Below are positions 13,906-22,669 of a stretch of DNA of 64,000 nucleotides, one piece after another. Origin of the DNA: JABMQB01 sp963666575 (GTDB lineage: Bacteria; Bacteroidota; Bacteroidia; Bacteroidales; Prolixibacteraceae); the NCBI GenBank assembly GCA_963666575.2, contig CAXXYG010000030.1, forward strand, positions 62,001 through 126,000, given 5' to 3'. The stretch's first letter is position 1. Each line of letters opens with the position of its first letter. The notes beneath the pieces were generated by a model that saw only the letters and a list, made by a program, of their open reading frames with translations, was not told where the DNA came from and ran no database searches. The translations under genes were made by a program, and so were the position numbers.

Positions 13906-15493
13906 ATCTTTTTAAGCGTGTTACAACCAGTAGCAAAAGTATCAAAACGCTTAAGAATGCAGAAAGCCTACCTATAAAATCGCCATACTTTACATAGAAA
14001 GTTAATTTATTATTGGTATTAATTTGTCCTTTTAAAACTGCTTCGGCCCACCATTGGGTTTTTTGAAATACTTCACCTTTTTGATTAATAAAACACGATA
14101 TCCCGGTATTTGCTGCGCGGGCAATACTGCGACGGGTTTCAATTGCACGAAGCCGCGAAAATGACATGTGTTGTTTGTAACCTGGTGTATTTTTCCACCA
14201 GCCATCGTTTGTTATAATAAAAATCAGGCTAGCACCTTTTTTTACATATTCTGATAAATATTCACCGAAAACTGATTCATAACAAATAACCGGAGCAATT
14301 TTGGTGCCATCGTCGGCAACAAAGTTGGTTCGCTCGGGTTGTGTTCCATAACTACCTGCCGACCCACCCAAATCGATAATAAATTTTTTAAGGAAACCCA
14401 AATGCTTTACAAAGGGCATTTTCTCGACACCAGGAACTAATACTGATTTATGGTACGTTTGAAGCTCCCCCTTGCCATTTAAAAACAAAGCCGTATTGTA
14501 TCCATCAAATTTTGTCCCATCAGTCGATGTCCGTACTGTTTCACTTAGCTTTTCACCCTTCTTGTATATTTTATAAGTTGAGGCACCAAAAACCAAACCC
14601 AGATTATTCGATTTTTGAACCATTGAAAGCAAATAGTGGTATTGTTTATATGAGGTTATCCTGTCCTCCTTCCATTCCTGCTCAATCAAAGTTTCAGGGC
14701 CAACAACAAAATCAGTTGAATCATCTATCATCGATTCTCCCAATTTTATAAACTTCAGCAGTTTTTCATCTGAAGCTTCTTGAGTAAAACTTTCAGAATA
14801 TGGATCGATATTAGGCTGTACAATAACAATGTTTTTTGGATTTTTTATTTCCTCATAATTCCTGAAAATTACAATCGAAAAAAATAAAGGGACAATAATT
14901 AATAGTATAACATTAACGGAAGCTTTAATAATCAGCCTTTTACTTTTTAATAAAACTATTTTGTTTAATAATTTAAACAGTGCAAAATTTATCAGCAATA
15001 CCCATAAACTCCCACCTAATACGCCGGTAAATTCATACCATTGAATCATTTTAATGTTGTTGGCAAATCCATGGCCCAACGTTAACCAAGGCCATTCAAT
15101 TTCCCAGTTGAAATGTAGATATTCGAAACTAAGCCAAAAAATAGCCAAGGCAAAATAACTCATTTTACCGGATAAATTTCGTCTTACAATATGAGCCAAC
15201 CACCATACAGCTGACATAAAAATTGAATTCAGAAAAACAGCTACCATCATGCCTGCTAATGATGCATGCATCACCCAATAGGTTGTAACAATGTTCCACA
15301 TAAAAAAAGTTAGTAAGGCATATAAAAAGAATGAAACACTTTTGTATTTGCTTTTTTGATCGACAAAAAATTGTTCGATTAATAAGAGTGGCAAAAACGC
15401 AACAAACAATACCCAACCCGGAAAACCAAGCCAGGCAAGGCTTAATAAAATAGCACTTATTATTGACAATAATAATCTAGTCCTTCGTTTCAT
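13904..15493 (-). CDS. lnt: Apolipoprotein N-acyltransferase
   Basis: 529 aa. Lnt adds the third acyl chain to lipoproteins in the inner membrane. Several membrane helices occupy residues 1-210, then a nitrilase-like (CN hydrolase) periplasmic domain, then a last membrane helix at ~505-525. The triad is visible: Glu267 in VVGPET, Lys349 in YHKS and Cys404 in PVICYES. Length matches the family. It lies 3 bp downstream of the metallophosphoesterase gene and is probably transcribed with it. Many lipoproteins in this window (16401, 30696, 32352, 34590, 35963) would be its substrates. Confidence 0.95.
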   Translation of the reverse strand: MKRRTRLLLSIISAILLSLAWLGFPGWVLFVAFLPLLLIEQFFVDQKSKYKSVSFFLYALLTFFMWNIVTTYWVMHASLAGMMVAVFLNSIFMSAVWWLAHIVRRNLSGKMSYFALAIFWLSFEYLHFNWEIEWPWLTLGHGFANNIKMIQWYEFTGVLGGSLWVLLINFALFKLLNKIVLLKSKRLIIKASVNVILLIIVPLFFSIVIFRNYEEIKNPKNIVIVQPNIDPYSESFTQEASDEKLLKFIKLGESMIDDSTDFVVGPETLIEQEWKEDRITSYKQYHYLLSMVQKSNNLGLVFGASTYKIYKKGEKLSETVRTSTDGTKFDGYNTALFLNGKGELQTYHKSVLVPGVEKMPFVKHLGFLKKFIIDLGGSAGSYGTQPERTNFVADDGTKIAPVICYESVFGEYLSEYVKKGASLIFIITNDGWWKNTPGYKQHMSFSRLRAIETRRSIARAANTGISCFINQKGEVFQKTQWWAEAVLKGQINTNNKLTFYVKYGDFIGRLSAFLSVLILLLLVVTRLKR

Positions 15494-15496
15494 TTC

Positions 15497-16408
15497 CTAA
15501 CCATTAATGCTATTATCAGTAACTGTTTTCCTCTTTTTTCGATTTTCAAAACTAATATCGATCCGGCCAATAGCCAAACCACCCCACCATGCCTGATTCA
15601 CTACCACTTCTTTTCCCGCTTTATTTGTCACCAAATTAGGTTGTTCCATATATGAATGGGTATGCCCTCCCAAAATCAAGTCGGTTTTTTTAGTTTCAGA
15701 AGCCAAAACCATATCGCTCACTTTCGAGTTTTTATATTCCAAACCAAGGTGCGAAAGGCAAACTACCAAATCACATTGTTTTTTATCCGAAAGAAATTCT
15801 TCCATTTGCTGCGCCACGTTAATTGGATCAAGGTATTTGGCTTTGCCGTAATTTTTCTCTGAAACCAATCCGTTAAATTCAATTCCAAGCCCATAAACTC
15901 CAATTTTAATTCCTGCTAGTTTAAAGATTTTCCATTTCAAGAATTGCCCTTGAAGAATCGTTTCTGAGAAATCGTAATTAGAACAAATTAATGGAAATTG
16001 AGCATGTTTTAACGGAGTTAATAAACCTTGTAGCCCATTATCAAATTCGTGATTACCAATAGTTCCGGCATCATATCCCACTTTGCTCATGGTTTTTAAC
16101 ATCAGTTCGCCTTTAAATTTGTTAAAATAAGGAGTACCCTGAAACATATCACCACAATCAAAAAGTAAAGTATTGGGATTTTCTTTTTTAACTTTTTGTA
16201 CAATTCCTGAAATACGTGCTAAACCACCTTTCCCTGCATATGTATCATTTTCACCCTCAAAGGGCTCAATATGGCAATGCATATCGTTTGTATGTAAAAT
16301 TGTTACTACCTGGGGGTTTCCAGCGGCAAATAATTCATTTGGTAAAGTACAGGCAATCATACCTGCACTACCAACAGCCATATTTTTTATAAAAATCCTC
16401 CTATTCAT
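15497..16408 (-). CDS. Metallophosphoesterase, N-terminal half of a split 5'-nucleotidase
   Basis: 303 aa with a twin-arginine-like start (MNRRIFIKNMAVGSAGMIA), so probably exported folded by Tat. The calcineurin-like motifs are all present: LHTNDMH (38-44), FDCGDMFQG (~84-92), GNHEFDNG (~117-124), LSHLG and LGGHTHS. These bind two metals. UshA-type enzymes join this domain to a 5_nucleotid_C domain, but here the protein stops after the first domain. The second is encoded separately by the upstream gene, which overlaps it by 8 bp. The two products probably form one enzyme that cleaves nucleotides or related phosphoesters outside the cytoplasm. Confidence 0.9.
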   Translation of the reverse strand: MNRRIFIKNMAVGSAGMIACTLPNELFAAGNPQVVTILHTNDMHCHIEPFEGENDTYAGKGGLARISGIVQKVKKENPNTLLFDCGDMFQGTPYFNKFKGELMLKTMSKVGYDAGTIGNHEFDNGLQGLLTPLKHAQFPLICSNYDFSETILQGQFLKWKIFKLAGIKIGVYGLGIEFNGLVSEKNYGKAKYLDPINVAQQMEEFLSDKKQCDLVVCLSHLGLEYKNSKVSDMVLASETKKTDLILGGHTHSYMEQPNLVTNKAGKEVVVNQAWWGGLAIGRIDISFENRKKRKTVTDNSING

Positions 16409-17165
16409 TAATTATCCTCCCATCTGTTTTGACACTGATTTTTTCGCCATCAACCGACATTTCCCGAAGATGATTGATTATTAAATCCCGAATTTTTTCG
16501 CCACTATTCACTATTTTTAAACGGTTTAAAAGCACATCCATATTATCACCACCTCCTGCAATATAATCATTGGTTACCAGCCAATAATCTCGAGTTACAT
16601 CAAGTTTTTCACCTTCAACAAGAATATCCTTTGCTTTATTTTTACTGATAATAAAACGGGCTCCCCCAACACTATCGCCGCCTTTTGCCGCAATAATATC
16701 TAAAAAAGCCTGAACATCTTTTCCCTTTAAATTCAAAAATACCATTTCATTCTCAAAGGGCATCAGTTCATACACATTTCGAACTGTAATTTCTCCCTTC
16801 GGTAAAAAACTACGAATACCGCCATAGTTAAAATATGAAATTTGAGGCTTAAAATCGGAATTGCTTGATTTGCAATACATACTGCCTTCTTCCAACAATA
16901 AATCGGCCAAAAAATTAGTTAATAAACTTTCAGGCTTATCTTTTATCATTTCCGATTCGGAATCACCTATTACCTCATTCATCTCCGCTTCAATCATCTC
17001 TTTGTACGGCAAATAAAACCTAACTATCTGGCTATCTGCTACTGCCTGACCTGAATCCACATAATTATTCTGAGCATTCAAGGTGGATGTAATAACCTTC
17101 TGTTGGCACCCTGCACTAATAAAAACCAGTATTAACAACCAACTGTATAAAACTAATCTATGCAT
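16401..17165 (-). CDS. 5'-nucleotidase C-terminal domain lipoprotein
   Basis: 254 aa. The signal peptide ends in the lipobox ISAGC (Cys 19), so this is a lipoprotein. The mature part is the substrate-binding 5_nucleotid_C domain, with FLADLLLEEG, FNYGGIRSFLPKGEITVRNV and the loop TNDYIAGGGDNMDVL typical of UshA. There is no phosphoesterase domain. It is followed, with an 8-bp overlap, by the gene for the Tat-type metallophosphoesterase, and then by lnt. Encoding the two halves apart is seen in Bacteroidota. Membrane anchoring of one half suggests that it holds the other at the membrane. Confidence 0.88.
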   Translation of the reverse strand: MHRLVLYSWLLILVFISAGCQQKVITSTLNAQNNYVDSGQAVADSQIVRFYLPYKEMIEAEMNEVIGDSESEMIKDKPESLLTNFLADLLLEEGSMYCKSSNSDFKPQISYFNYGGIRSFLPKGEITVRNVYELMPFENEMVFLNLKGKDVQAFLDIIAAKGGDSVGGARFIISKNKAKDILVEGEKLDVTRDYWLVTNDYIAGGGDNMDVLLNRLKIVNSGEKIRDLIINHLREMSVDGEKISVKTDGRIINE

Positions 17166-17254
17166 TTGTATTTTATTTTTGAAAATATTTTTATTATTAA
17201 CGAATATAAATGTATTCTTTTTGTTTTAGTTAAGAAAAGCTAAAACTATTATAA

Positions 17255-18280
17255 ATGATTAATTCAAACATACAGATAAAATTTTTGAAGCAATTTATTT
17301 TAACATTATTTATTATTCAATTGTCGTTATTTAGTTTTTCGCAAACCGAATACGAAGTTGTTGAGGCAAAAAAAGGGGACGGTATTTTTGTACTACTACG
17401 TCGCCATGGGCTAAATCCATCGCAACATTTAAATAGTTTTATTGCACTGAACCAGTCAGTACTAGGGAAGAACAACTCTTTAATCTCAGGCAAAAAATAT
17501 AAACTTCCGCCACTTCCTTTTAGTGAAAAAACTGTTGCGGCTAATACCAAAATCCTTCCCATTTTTGGAGATAAATATAAAACCGTAACCATAACCTCTT
17601 CTGAACTTAAAAATGCCGTATACTACCTTGTTTCAGGGCACGGAGGACCCGACCCCGGGGCCATGGGCAAATATGGCAATTACCAGCTTTGTGAAGATGA
17701 ATATGCTTATGACATAACACTAAGGTTAGCTAAATCCCTGATTGAAAAAGGGGCAACGGTTTATGTCATCACACGCGATCCAAACGACGGGATCCGTGAC
17801 GACAGTTTCCTAAAAGTTGATAAGGATGAAGTATGTTACCCCAACTCAACCATCCCTCTTAACCAAACCAAAAGGTTAAAACAACGAAAAAATGCTGTTA
17901 ACAAACTGTATCAGAAACACAGAGGATCGTTTCAGCGAATGATTGCCCTACACGTTGATTCGCGCAGTAAGGGTGAAAATATTGACGTATTTTTTTACCA
18001 CGATAAAAGAAGTAAAACTGGTATGCGTGCAACAAAGATCCTCCAAAAAACATTTCAGAAAAAATACGACACTCACCAACCCAACCGTGGTTACCATGGT
18101 ACCGTTTCAACACGAAACCTATATATGGTTCGCAACACATGGCCTGTGGCTCTGTATATTGAATTAGGAAACATAAACCACTACCGCGACCAACAACGTT
18201 TTATTTTACCTGATAACCGGCAAGCACTGGCAAAATGGTTAACTGAAGGGTTGATTGAAGATTATAAGACTAATAAATAG
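17255..18280 (+). CDS. N-acetylmuramoyl-L-alanine amidase with LysM domain
   Basis: 341 aa. A signal peptide (residues ~1-30) is followed by a LysM-like domain (~33-90) and an Amidase_3 domain (~125-335). Zinc ligands and catalytic Glu are in sight: VSGHGGPDPG, EDEYAYDITLRLA, ALHVDSR and ALYIELGNINH. It cuts the bond between MurNAc and the peptide stem, and would act in the periplasm during cell separation or envelope turnover. It stands alone, divergent from the split nucleotidase, with ~90 bp between the starts. Confidence 0.93.
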   Translation: MINSNIQIKFLKQFILTLFIIQLSLFSFSQTEYEVVEAKKGDGIFVLLRRHGLNPSQHLNSFIALNQSVLGKNNSLISGKKYKLPPLPFSEKTVAANTKILPIFGDKYKTVTITSSELKNAVYYLVSGHGGPDPGAMGKYGNYQLCEDEYAYDITLRLAKSLIEKGATVYVITRDPNDGIRDDSFLKVDKDEVCYPNSTIPLNQTKRLKQRKNAVNKLYQKHRGSFQRMIALHVDSRSKGENIDVFFYHDKRSKTGMRATKILQKTFQKKYDTHQPNRGYHGTVSTRNLYMVRNTWPVALYIELGNINHYRDQQRFILPDNRQALAKWLTEGLIEDYKTNK

Positions 18281-18345
18281 TTAGTTACTATCTGTTAAAT
18301 TACAAACCTGAACTTCTGATACATCATTTTGTTTTAATTTACAGA

Positions 18346-18777
18346 ATGCTAAAAGAAAATAATACAAACTCAGTTCAATCCATTATTTTATTTGATGGGT
18401 ATTGCAATTTATGTAATCACTCCATCAAATTTATTATCCGTGCCGATAAAAAAAAGCAGTTTAATTTTATCTCTTTACAATCAATAGCAGGTCAAAAAAT
18501 TCTTGGTTTTTATAGAATCTCAAAAACAATTGATTCAGTCATATATGTTCAACAAAACCACGTTTATATAAAATCAGATGCTTTTGTCGAAATATTAAAA
18601 CATTTACCTTTCCCCTGGAACATTGGCCGCATATTTACGATCATCCCTAAAAAAATCAGGGATAAAATATATAGTTTTATTGCGAAAAACAGGAAAACCT
18701 GGTTCGGAACCAGTAAAAATTGCCGATTACCTGATAAAAAAGAATTCGCCTTTTTCCCTACCGATATCGAATTATAA
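18346..18777 (+). CDS. DCC-family thiol-disulfide oxidoreductase (DUF393)
   Basis: 143 aa. The family motif DGYCNLCNHSIKFI (residues ~17-30) carries the CxxC pair. The later part (WFGTSKNCRLP) is also typical, and matches the usual short length. These proteins have a thioredoxin-like fold, and the substrate is generally not known. It ends overlapping by 6 bp with the convergent DUF4924 gene. It may share a transcript with the amidase 66 bp upstream, but no regulatory signal was seen. Confidence 0.88.
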   Translation: MLKENNTNSVQSIILFDGYCNLCNHSIKFIIRADKKKQFNFISLQSIAGQKILGFYRISKTIDSVIYVQQNHVYIKSDAFVEILKHLPFPWNIGRIFTIIPKKIRDKIYSFIAKNRKTWFGTSKNCRLPDKKEFAFFPTDIEL

Positions 18778-19305
18778 TTGGATGTTTCCTTTTTCAAATT
18801 CTTTAAACAGAGCTGACAAATGTGCCAGCAATTTCCCGAACTGAGCCATCGCATCATGCGTAGCACCGGTAATTTGTTTCTTTTGGATTTTTAACATCAT
18901 GTACCCATAAAGAGCACTAAATATTGTTTCAATATCGTTGGCTTTTGTATCAGATTTTTGCCTGAATTCATTTATTAATCCGGAAGTGGCAACCACAAGA
19001 GTTTTATAAGAAGCCTCAGAATCGACAACTTTTAAGTGAAATTCATTTAATTCGTTGATGTGGTTTTTTATAAACTGAAGATGCCCGGATTTTCCAATTT
19101 GTTCTTTTTGCATCATTAAAACCAGGTTTTCATACCAACTGGCAATTTCTTTTTTGGTAGTTTCATCAACTTGATAATTATTTACCAAAGAGGAATTAAT
19201 TTTTTCCAGATCAAAACTAAAAGCCCTGATAAGATCCTCTATTTGAAATAAATACAGAATATATTCAGCAATGTTTTCTTTTTTTTTCTGTTGTGCTATT
19301 ATCAT
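18772..19305 (-). CDS. DUF4924 family protein
   Basis: 177 aa, almost wholly alpha-helical, no signal peptide. The N-terminus (MIIAQQKKKENIAEYILYLF then QIEDLIRAF) and the C-terminal part (ATHDAMAQFGKLLAHLSALF) are diagnostic of DUF4924, a family confined to Bacteroidota with no known function. It precedes nothing in its own direction and lies 9 bp downstream of the S4-domain gene, so it is probably the last gene of the rplY/pth/S4 transcript. Confidence 0.85.
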   Translation of the reverse strand: MIIAQQKKKENIAEYILYLFQIEDLIRAFSFDLEKINSSLVNNYQVDETTKKEIASWYENLVLMMQKEQIGKSGHLQFIKNHINELNEFHLKVVDSEASYKTLVVATSGLINEFRQKSDTKANDIETIFSALYGYMMLKIQKKQITGATHDAMAQFGKLLAHLSALFKEFEKGNIQL

Positions 19306-19314
19306 GGTAATATT

Positions 19315-19689
19315 CTAATCAATAAAACGGTCGATATCTCTACGGTCTTTTTTAGTGGGTCGCCCAGTTCCTTTTTCACGGTTAAACCAAAGCATATTTT
19401 TTTGTACTTCCAGAATTTCAAGTTCTTCTTTTGGAGTAACATCAGTAGCAAAATTTTCAACCAGTTTTGCCGACATTCTTTTTTCAGCAAGTGCTAAAAC
19501 TTTAAATGAATGCACAACCGGCGATTTGCGGACCTTTACAACAGATCCAACTGATATCTCACGGGATGGTTTTGCCGGCAACTCACTTATTGTAACATGT
19601 CCCTTCCGGCAAGCTTCAGTAGCGGCACTTCTGGTTTTAAAAACCCTGACCGCCCACAACCATTTATCTACGCGTACCTGGTCAGCCAT
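19315..19689 (-). CDS. hslR: S4-domain RNA-binding protein, Hsp15-like
   Basis: 124 aa. An S4 RNA-binding domain starts at residue ~6 (VRVDKWLWAVRVFKTRSAAT) and a basic end (GRPTKKDRRDIDRF) follows, as in Hsp15. Hsp15 binds 50S subunits carrying stalled nascent chains and helps recycle them. That role fits the neighbours: the gene overlaps pth, whose product frees peptidyl-tRNA, by 8 bp, and rplY follows upstream. The exact function in Bacteroidota is inferred from the family. Confidence 0.88.
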   Translation of the reverse strand: MADQVRVDKWLWAVRVFKTRSAATEACRKGHVTISELPAKPSREISVGSVVKVRKSPVVHSFKVLALAEKRMSAKLVENFATDVTPKEELEILEVQKNMLWFNREKGTGRPTKKDRRDIDRFID

Positions 19690-20257
19690 CGTTTTTCCGC
19701 TTATTAAAAAAATTCATCGTTCTACTGACACCAACCGTCCCAAAACTTTGGATCATTTTAATACAGGTATCAATACTTTCCGGCAATTCTTTTTCTTCTT
19801 GTTTATCCCAATTACTCAAAACGTAATCAACCTGAAATCCGGAATGAAAACTATCACCAATACCAAACCTAACGCGCGCATAATCATTCCTTCCAAGTAC
19901 CTCGTTGATATTTCGTAATCCGTTATGGCCTCCATCACCACCTTTGGCACGCATCCTGACAGTGCCAAAAGGCAAAGCAATATCATCGACCAGCACTAAT
20001 AAATTTTCGATGGGAATTTTTTCTTTCTGAAGCCAATAATTTACTGCCCTACCACTTAAATTCATGTAAGTAGTTGGTTTTAAAAGAATAAAATTTCGGG
20101 CTTTATAATTATACTCTGATACTAATCCATAACGTTTGTCTTTAAAACCAATATTGGACGCATCAACAAGAGCGTCCAATATTTTAAAGCCAATATTATG
20201 GCGTGTATTTTCGTATTCTTTCCCTATGTTGCCAAGTCCGGCAATCAGGTATTTCAA
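19682..20257 (-). CDS. pth: Peptidyl-tRNA hydrolase
   Basis: 191 aa, the normal size. It hydrolyses the ester bond of peptidyl-tRNA released from ribosomes. The start MKYLIAGLGNIGKEY, the catalytic His in NTRHNIGF (~20), Asn in TYMNLSGRAV and Asp in LVLVDDIALPFG are all present, followed by GGHNGLRNI. It lies 20 bp downstream of rplY, and this pairing is common in Bacteroidota and other bacteria. Confidence 0.95.
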   Translation of the reverse strand: MKYLIAGLGNIGKEYENTRHNIGFKILDALVDASNIGFKDKRYGLVSEYNYKARNFILLKPTTYMNLSGRAVNYWLQKEKIPIENLLVLVDDIALPFGTVRMRAKGGDGGHNGLRNINEVLGRNDYARVRFGIGDSFHSGFQVDYVLSNWDKQEEKELPESIDTCIKMIQSFGTVGVSRTMNFFNKRKNDG

Positions 20258-20277
20258 AATAATACTTTTTAAGTTAT

Positions 20278-20901
20278 TTATTCAGCAGCAACTTCTTCAG
20301 TTGTTTCTTCTCCACCTTCAGCCTCTTCAGCTTCATCAGCAGCCAAAGCAGCTTTAGCTAACCTGGTAATAGCAACACCTACAACCACACTTGAGTTATT
20401 ATCTAAAAACTCAACATTATCAACCTTTAAATCACCAACTTTAACATTTTGGCCGATCCCAAGTGATTCAACATTAATGTTAATTGTATCAGGCAAATCT
20501 TTAGCAAAGGCTTTTACTTTTAACCTTCGGAGGTTAGATATTAATTTACCACCTGCTTTAATACCTACAGCTAATCCTTCAGTTTTTACAGGAACTTCAA
20601 TTTTTATCTTTTTATCATCCAAAACACTTAGGAAATCAACATGCAATAATTGTTCATGAACTGCATGCCATTGTGTATCCTGCATTAAGGCTTTATATAC
20701 TTTTCCGTCAATATCAATATCGATTAAATAGACACTGGGAGTATAAATTACTTTGCGGAATTCGTTAAAATGCGCATAAAAATGAATTGGTTCTTCACCA
20801 CCATACAATACACATGGTACATTTTCTTCTTTTCTTAATTTTTTGGCATCTTTTTTACCAATTGCGTCTCTTAACTTTCCTTTAATTACTACTGATTTCA
20901 T
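20278..20901 (-). CDS. rplY: 50S ribosomal protein L25 (CTC/TL5 form)
   Basis: 207 aa, the long two-domain form: N-terminal 5S rRNA-binding L25 domain (residues ~1-90, with KKLRKEENVPCVLYGG and QWHAVHEQLLHVDFL) and a C-terminal beta domain (~95-180). The tail after ~185 is very acidic and Ala/Glu-rich, as in other Bacteroidota. It leads the pth/S4/DUF4924 group. A gap of 113 bp separates it from prs, so it may be transcribed either with prs or from its own promoter. Confidence 0.95.
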   Translation of the reverse strand: MKSVVIKGKLRDAIGKKDAKKLRKEENVPCVLYGGEEPIHFYAHFNEFRKVIYTPSVYLIDIDIDGKVYKALMQDTQWHAVHEQLLHVDFLSVLDDKKIKIEVPVKTEGLAVGIKAGGKLISNLRRLKVKAFAKDLPDTININVESLGIGQNVKVGDLKVDNVEFLDNNSSVVVGVAITRLAKAALAADEAEEAEGGEETTEEVAAE

Positions 20902-21014
20902 TTTAAAAAATTTAATTATTAATTATGGTACTCAGTCCTCCCTCTATTATAAAAGGGCAAACAGCATGCATAACCTCAAGGCTGTACCTTTAAAAAGCGG
21001 TGCAAATATAACAA

Positions 21015-21956
21015 TTAACCGTAATATAACGAACTAATAGATTGATTTTTATAGACTCTTTCAATTGCTTCACCAAAAGCAGCAGCAACAGAAATATATT
21101 TCACTTTTGGTGATGTATTTTTCTGTGGGATAGAATTAGTAAAATAGACTTCGACCAAAGCAGAATTATCTATGCGCTCAACAGCTGGGCCGGATAATAA
21201 ACCGTGTGCTGCAAAAGCCCTAACACTTTTTGCACCATCATCTTTCATCAAATTGGCAGCTTTGGTAATGGTACCAGCGGTATCGATCATATCGTCAACA
21301 ATAATAACATCTTTACCTTTTACGTCACCAATTAAGGTCATATTACCTACTACATTGGCTTTTGCCCTCGACTTATGGCAAATTACCATATCGGTGCCCA
21401 ACATTTTGGCATAAGTATTGGCTCTTTTTGTTCCTCCAACATCAGGCGAAGCAATAACAATATCGTTAAGCCCCATTTTAGTAATAAAAGGAATAAAATT
21501 AGCAGACGCATACAGATGATCAACCGGGACATTAAAGAATCCCTGAATCTGATCGGCATGTAAATCCATAGTTATCACTCTATCGACACCAGCGGCCGAT
21601 AACAGATCAGCTACTAATTTTGCACCTATAGATACTCTTGGTTTATCTTTCCGGTCTTGCCGGGCAAATCCGAAGTAAGGAATAACTGCAATAATTTTAT
21701 AGGCACTTGCACGCTTAGCGGCATCAATCATTAACAACAACTCCATCAAATTCTCAGAAGGTGGCGGAGTTGATTGTACAATAAAAACGTGGCTCCCCCT
21801 TATTGTTTCTTCAAAACTAGGCTCAAACTCACCATCTGAAAAAACCGGGCATGCCGATAAACCTAAATCAACTCCCAGGCTATCGCATATTTTCTCGGTT
21901 AAATGGTGGGTAGACCTACCTGTGAAAATTTTTAATGGATGGATTTTTTTTGACAT
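21015..21956 (-). CDS. prs: Ribose-phosphate pyrophosphokinase
   Basis: 313 aa from the second ATG (21956). An ATG at 21968 is also in frame, but the chosen start gives the standard length. The enzyme makes PRPP from ribose-5-phosphate and ATP. The flexible-loop RQDRKDKPR, the metal-site MDLHADQIQGFF and the PRPP-binding VIIVDDMIDTAGT are intact. A -7 box (TATCTTTG on the minus strand, 21998-21991) lies upstream. Confidence 0.95.
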   Translation of the reverse strand: MSKKIHPLKIFTGRSTHHLTEKICDSLGVDLGLSACPVFSDGEFEPSFEETIRGSHVFIVQSTPPPSENLMELLLMIDAAKRASAYKIIAVIPYFGFARQDRKDKPRVSIGAKLVADLLSAAGVDRVITMDLHADQIQGFFNVPVDHLYASANFIPFITKMGLNDIVIASPDVGGTKRANTYAKMLGTDMVICHKSRAKANVVGNMTLIGDVKGKDVIIVDDMIDTAGTITKAANLMKDDGAKSVRAFAAHGLLSGPAVERIDNSALVEVYFTNSIPQKNTSPKVKYISVAAAFGEAIERVYKNQSISSLYYG

Positions 21957-22066
21957 GTCACTTTTCATTTTCTGTAGCTAAAAATCGCTGCAAAGATAAA
22001 AAACTTTACCATTTTTATATGGCGTAACTATACAACTTAAAATAAATTAATGTACGAACTAAATGA

Positions 22067-22666
22067 CTATACTGGCTGGGCATTTATTTCTTCAATAAAT
22101 CCCAAAATCTCTTTTTTCCCTTCGCCCGATGTTGCTGATGAAATAAAATAAGTAGGAATTTCTTCCCATTTTTCAAACAACTTTTCGATATATACAGCAA
22201 CATTATTTTCGATAGTTGAGGCTTTTAATTTGTCGGCTTTAGTAAAAACCATTGCAAATGGAATTTGTTTTAATCCCAACCACTCCATAAACTCAAGGTC
22301 AATTACCTGAGGTTCATGCCGTATGTCAATTAACACAAAAAGGCAATAGAGGTTTTCGCGCTGAAGGACATAATTCCGAATATATATTTCAAGGCTTTTT
22401 CTGGCCGATTTTGAAAGTTTGGCATATCCATACCCCGGCAAATCGACTAAATACCACGATTCATTAATTATAAAATGGTTAATCAGCTGTGTTTTACCCG
22501 GCCGACCCGAAATTTTTGCCAACGAAGTACTATTAGTCAACATATTTATCAATGACGATTTCCCGACATTCGACCTGCCAATAAAAGCATATTCCGGAAT
22601 TTTAGGTGCCGGGCATTTTGATAATTCAGTATTGCTAATTACAAATCGAGCCTGTTTTACCTCCAT
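22067..22666 (-). CDS. engB: Ribosome biogenesis GTPase EngB (YsxC/YihA)
   Basis: 199 aa. G1 is GRSNVGKSSLI, G3 is DLPGYGYA, G4 is TKAD and a G5-like SSATSGEG follows. This matches EngB, which acts in assembly of the 50S subunit. It starts 3 bp after manA ends, so the two are probably co-transcribed. Length and motif spacing are typical. Confidence 0.95.
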   Translation of the reverse strand: MEVKQARFVISNTELSKCPAPKIPEYAFIGRSNVGKSSLINMLTNSTSLAKISGRPGKTQLINHFIINESWYLVDLPGYGYAKLSKSARKSLEIYIRNYVLQRENLYCLFVLIDIRHEPQVIDLEFMEWLGLKQIPFAMVFTKADKLKASTIENNVAVYIEKLFEKWEEIPTYFISSATSGEGKKEILGFIEEINAQPV

Positions 22667-22669
22667 AAA

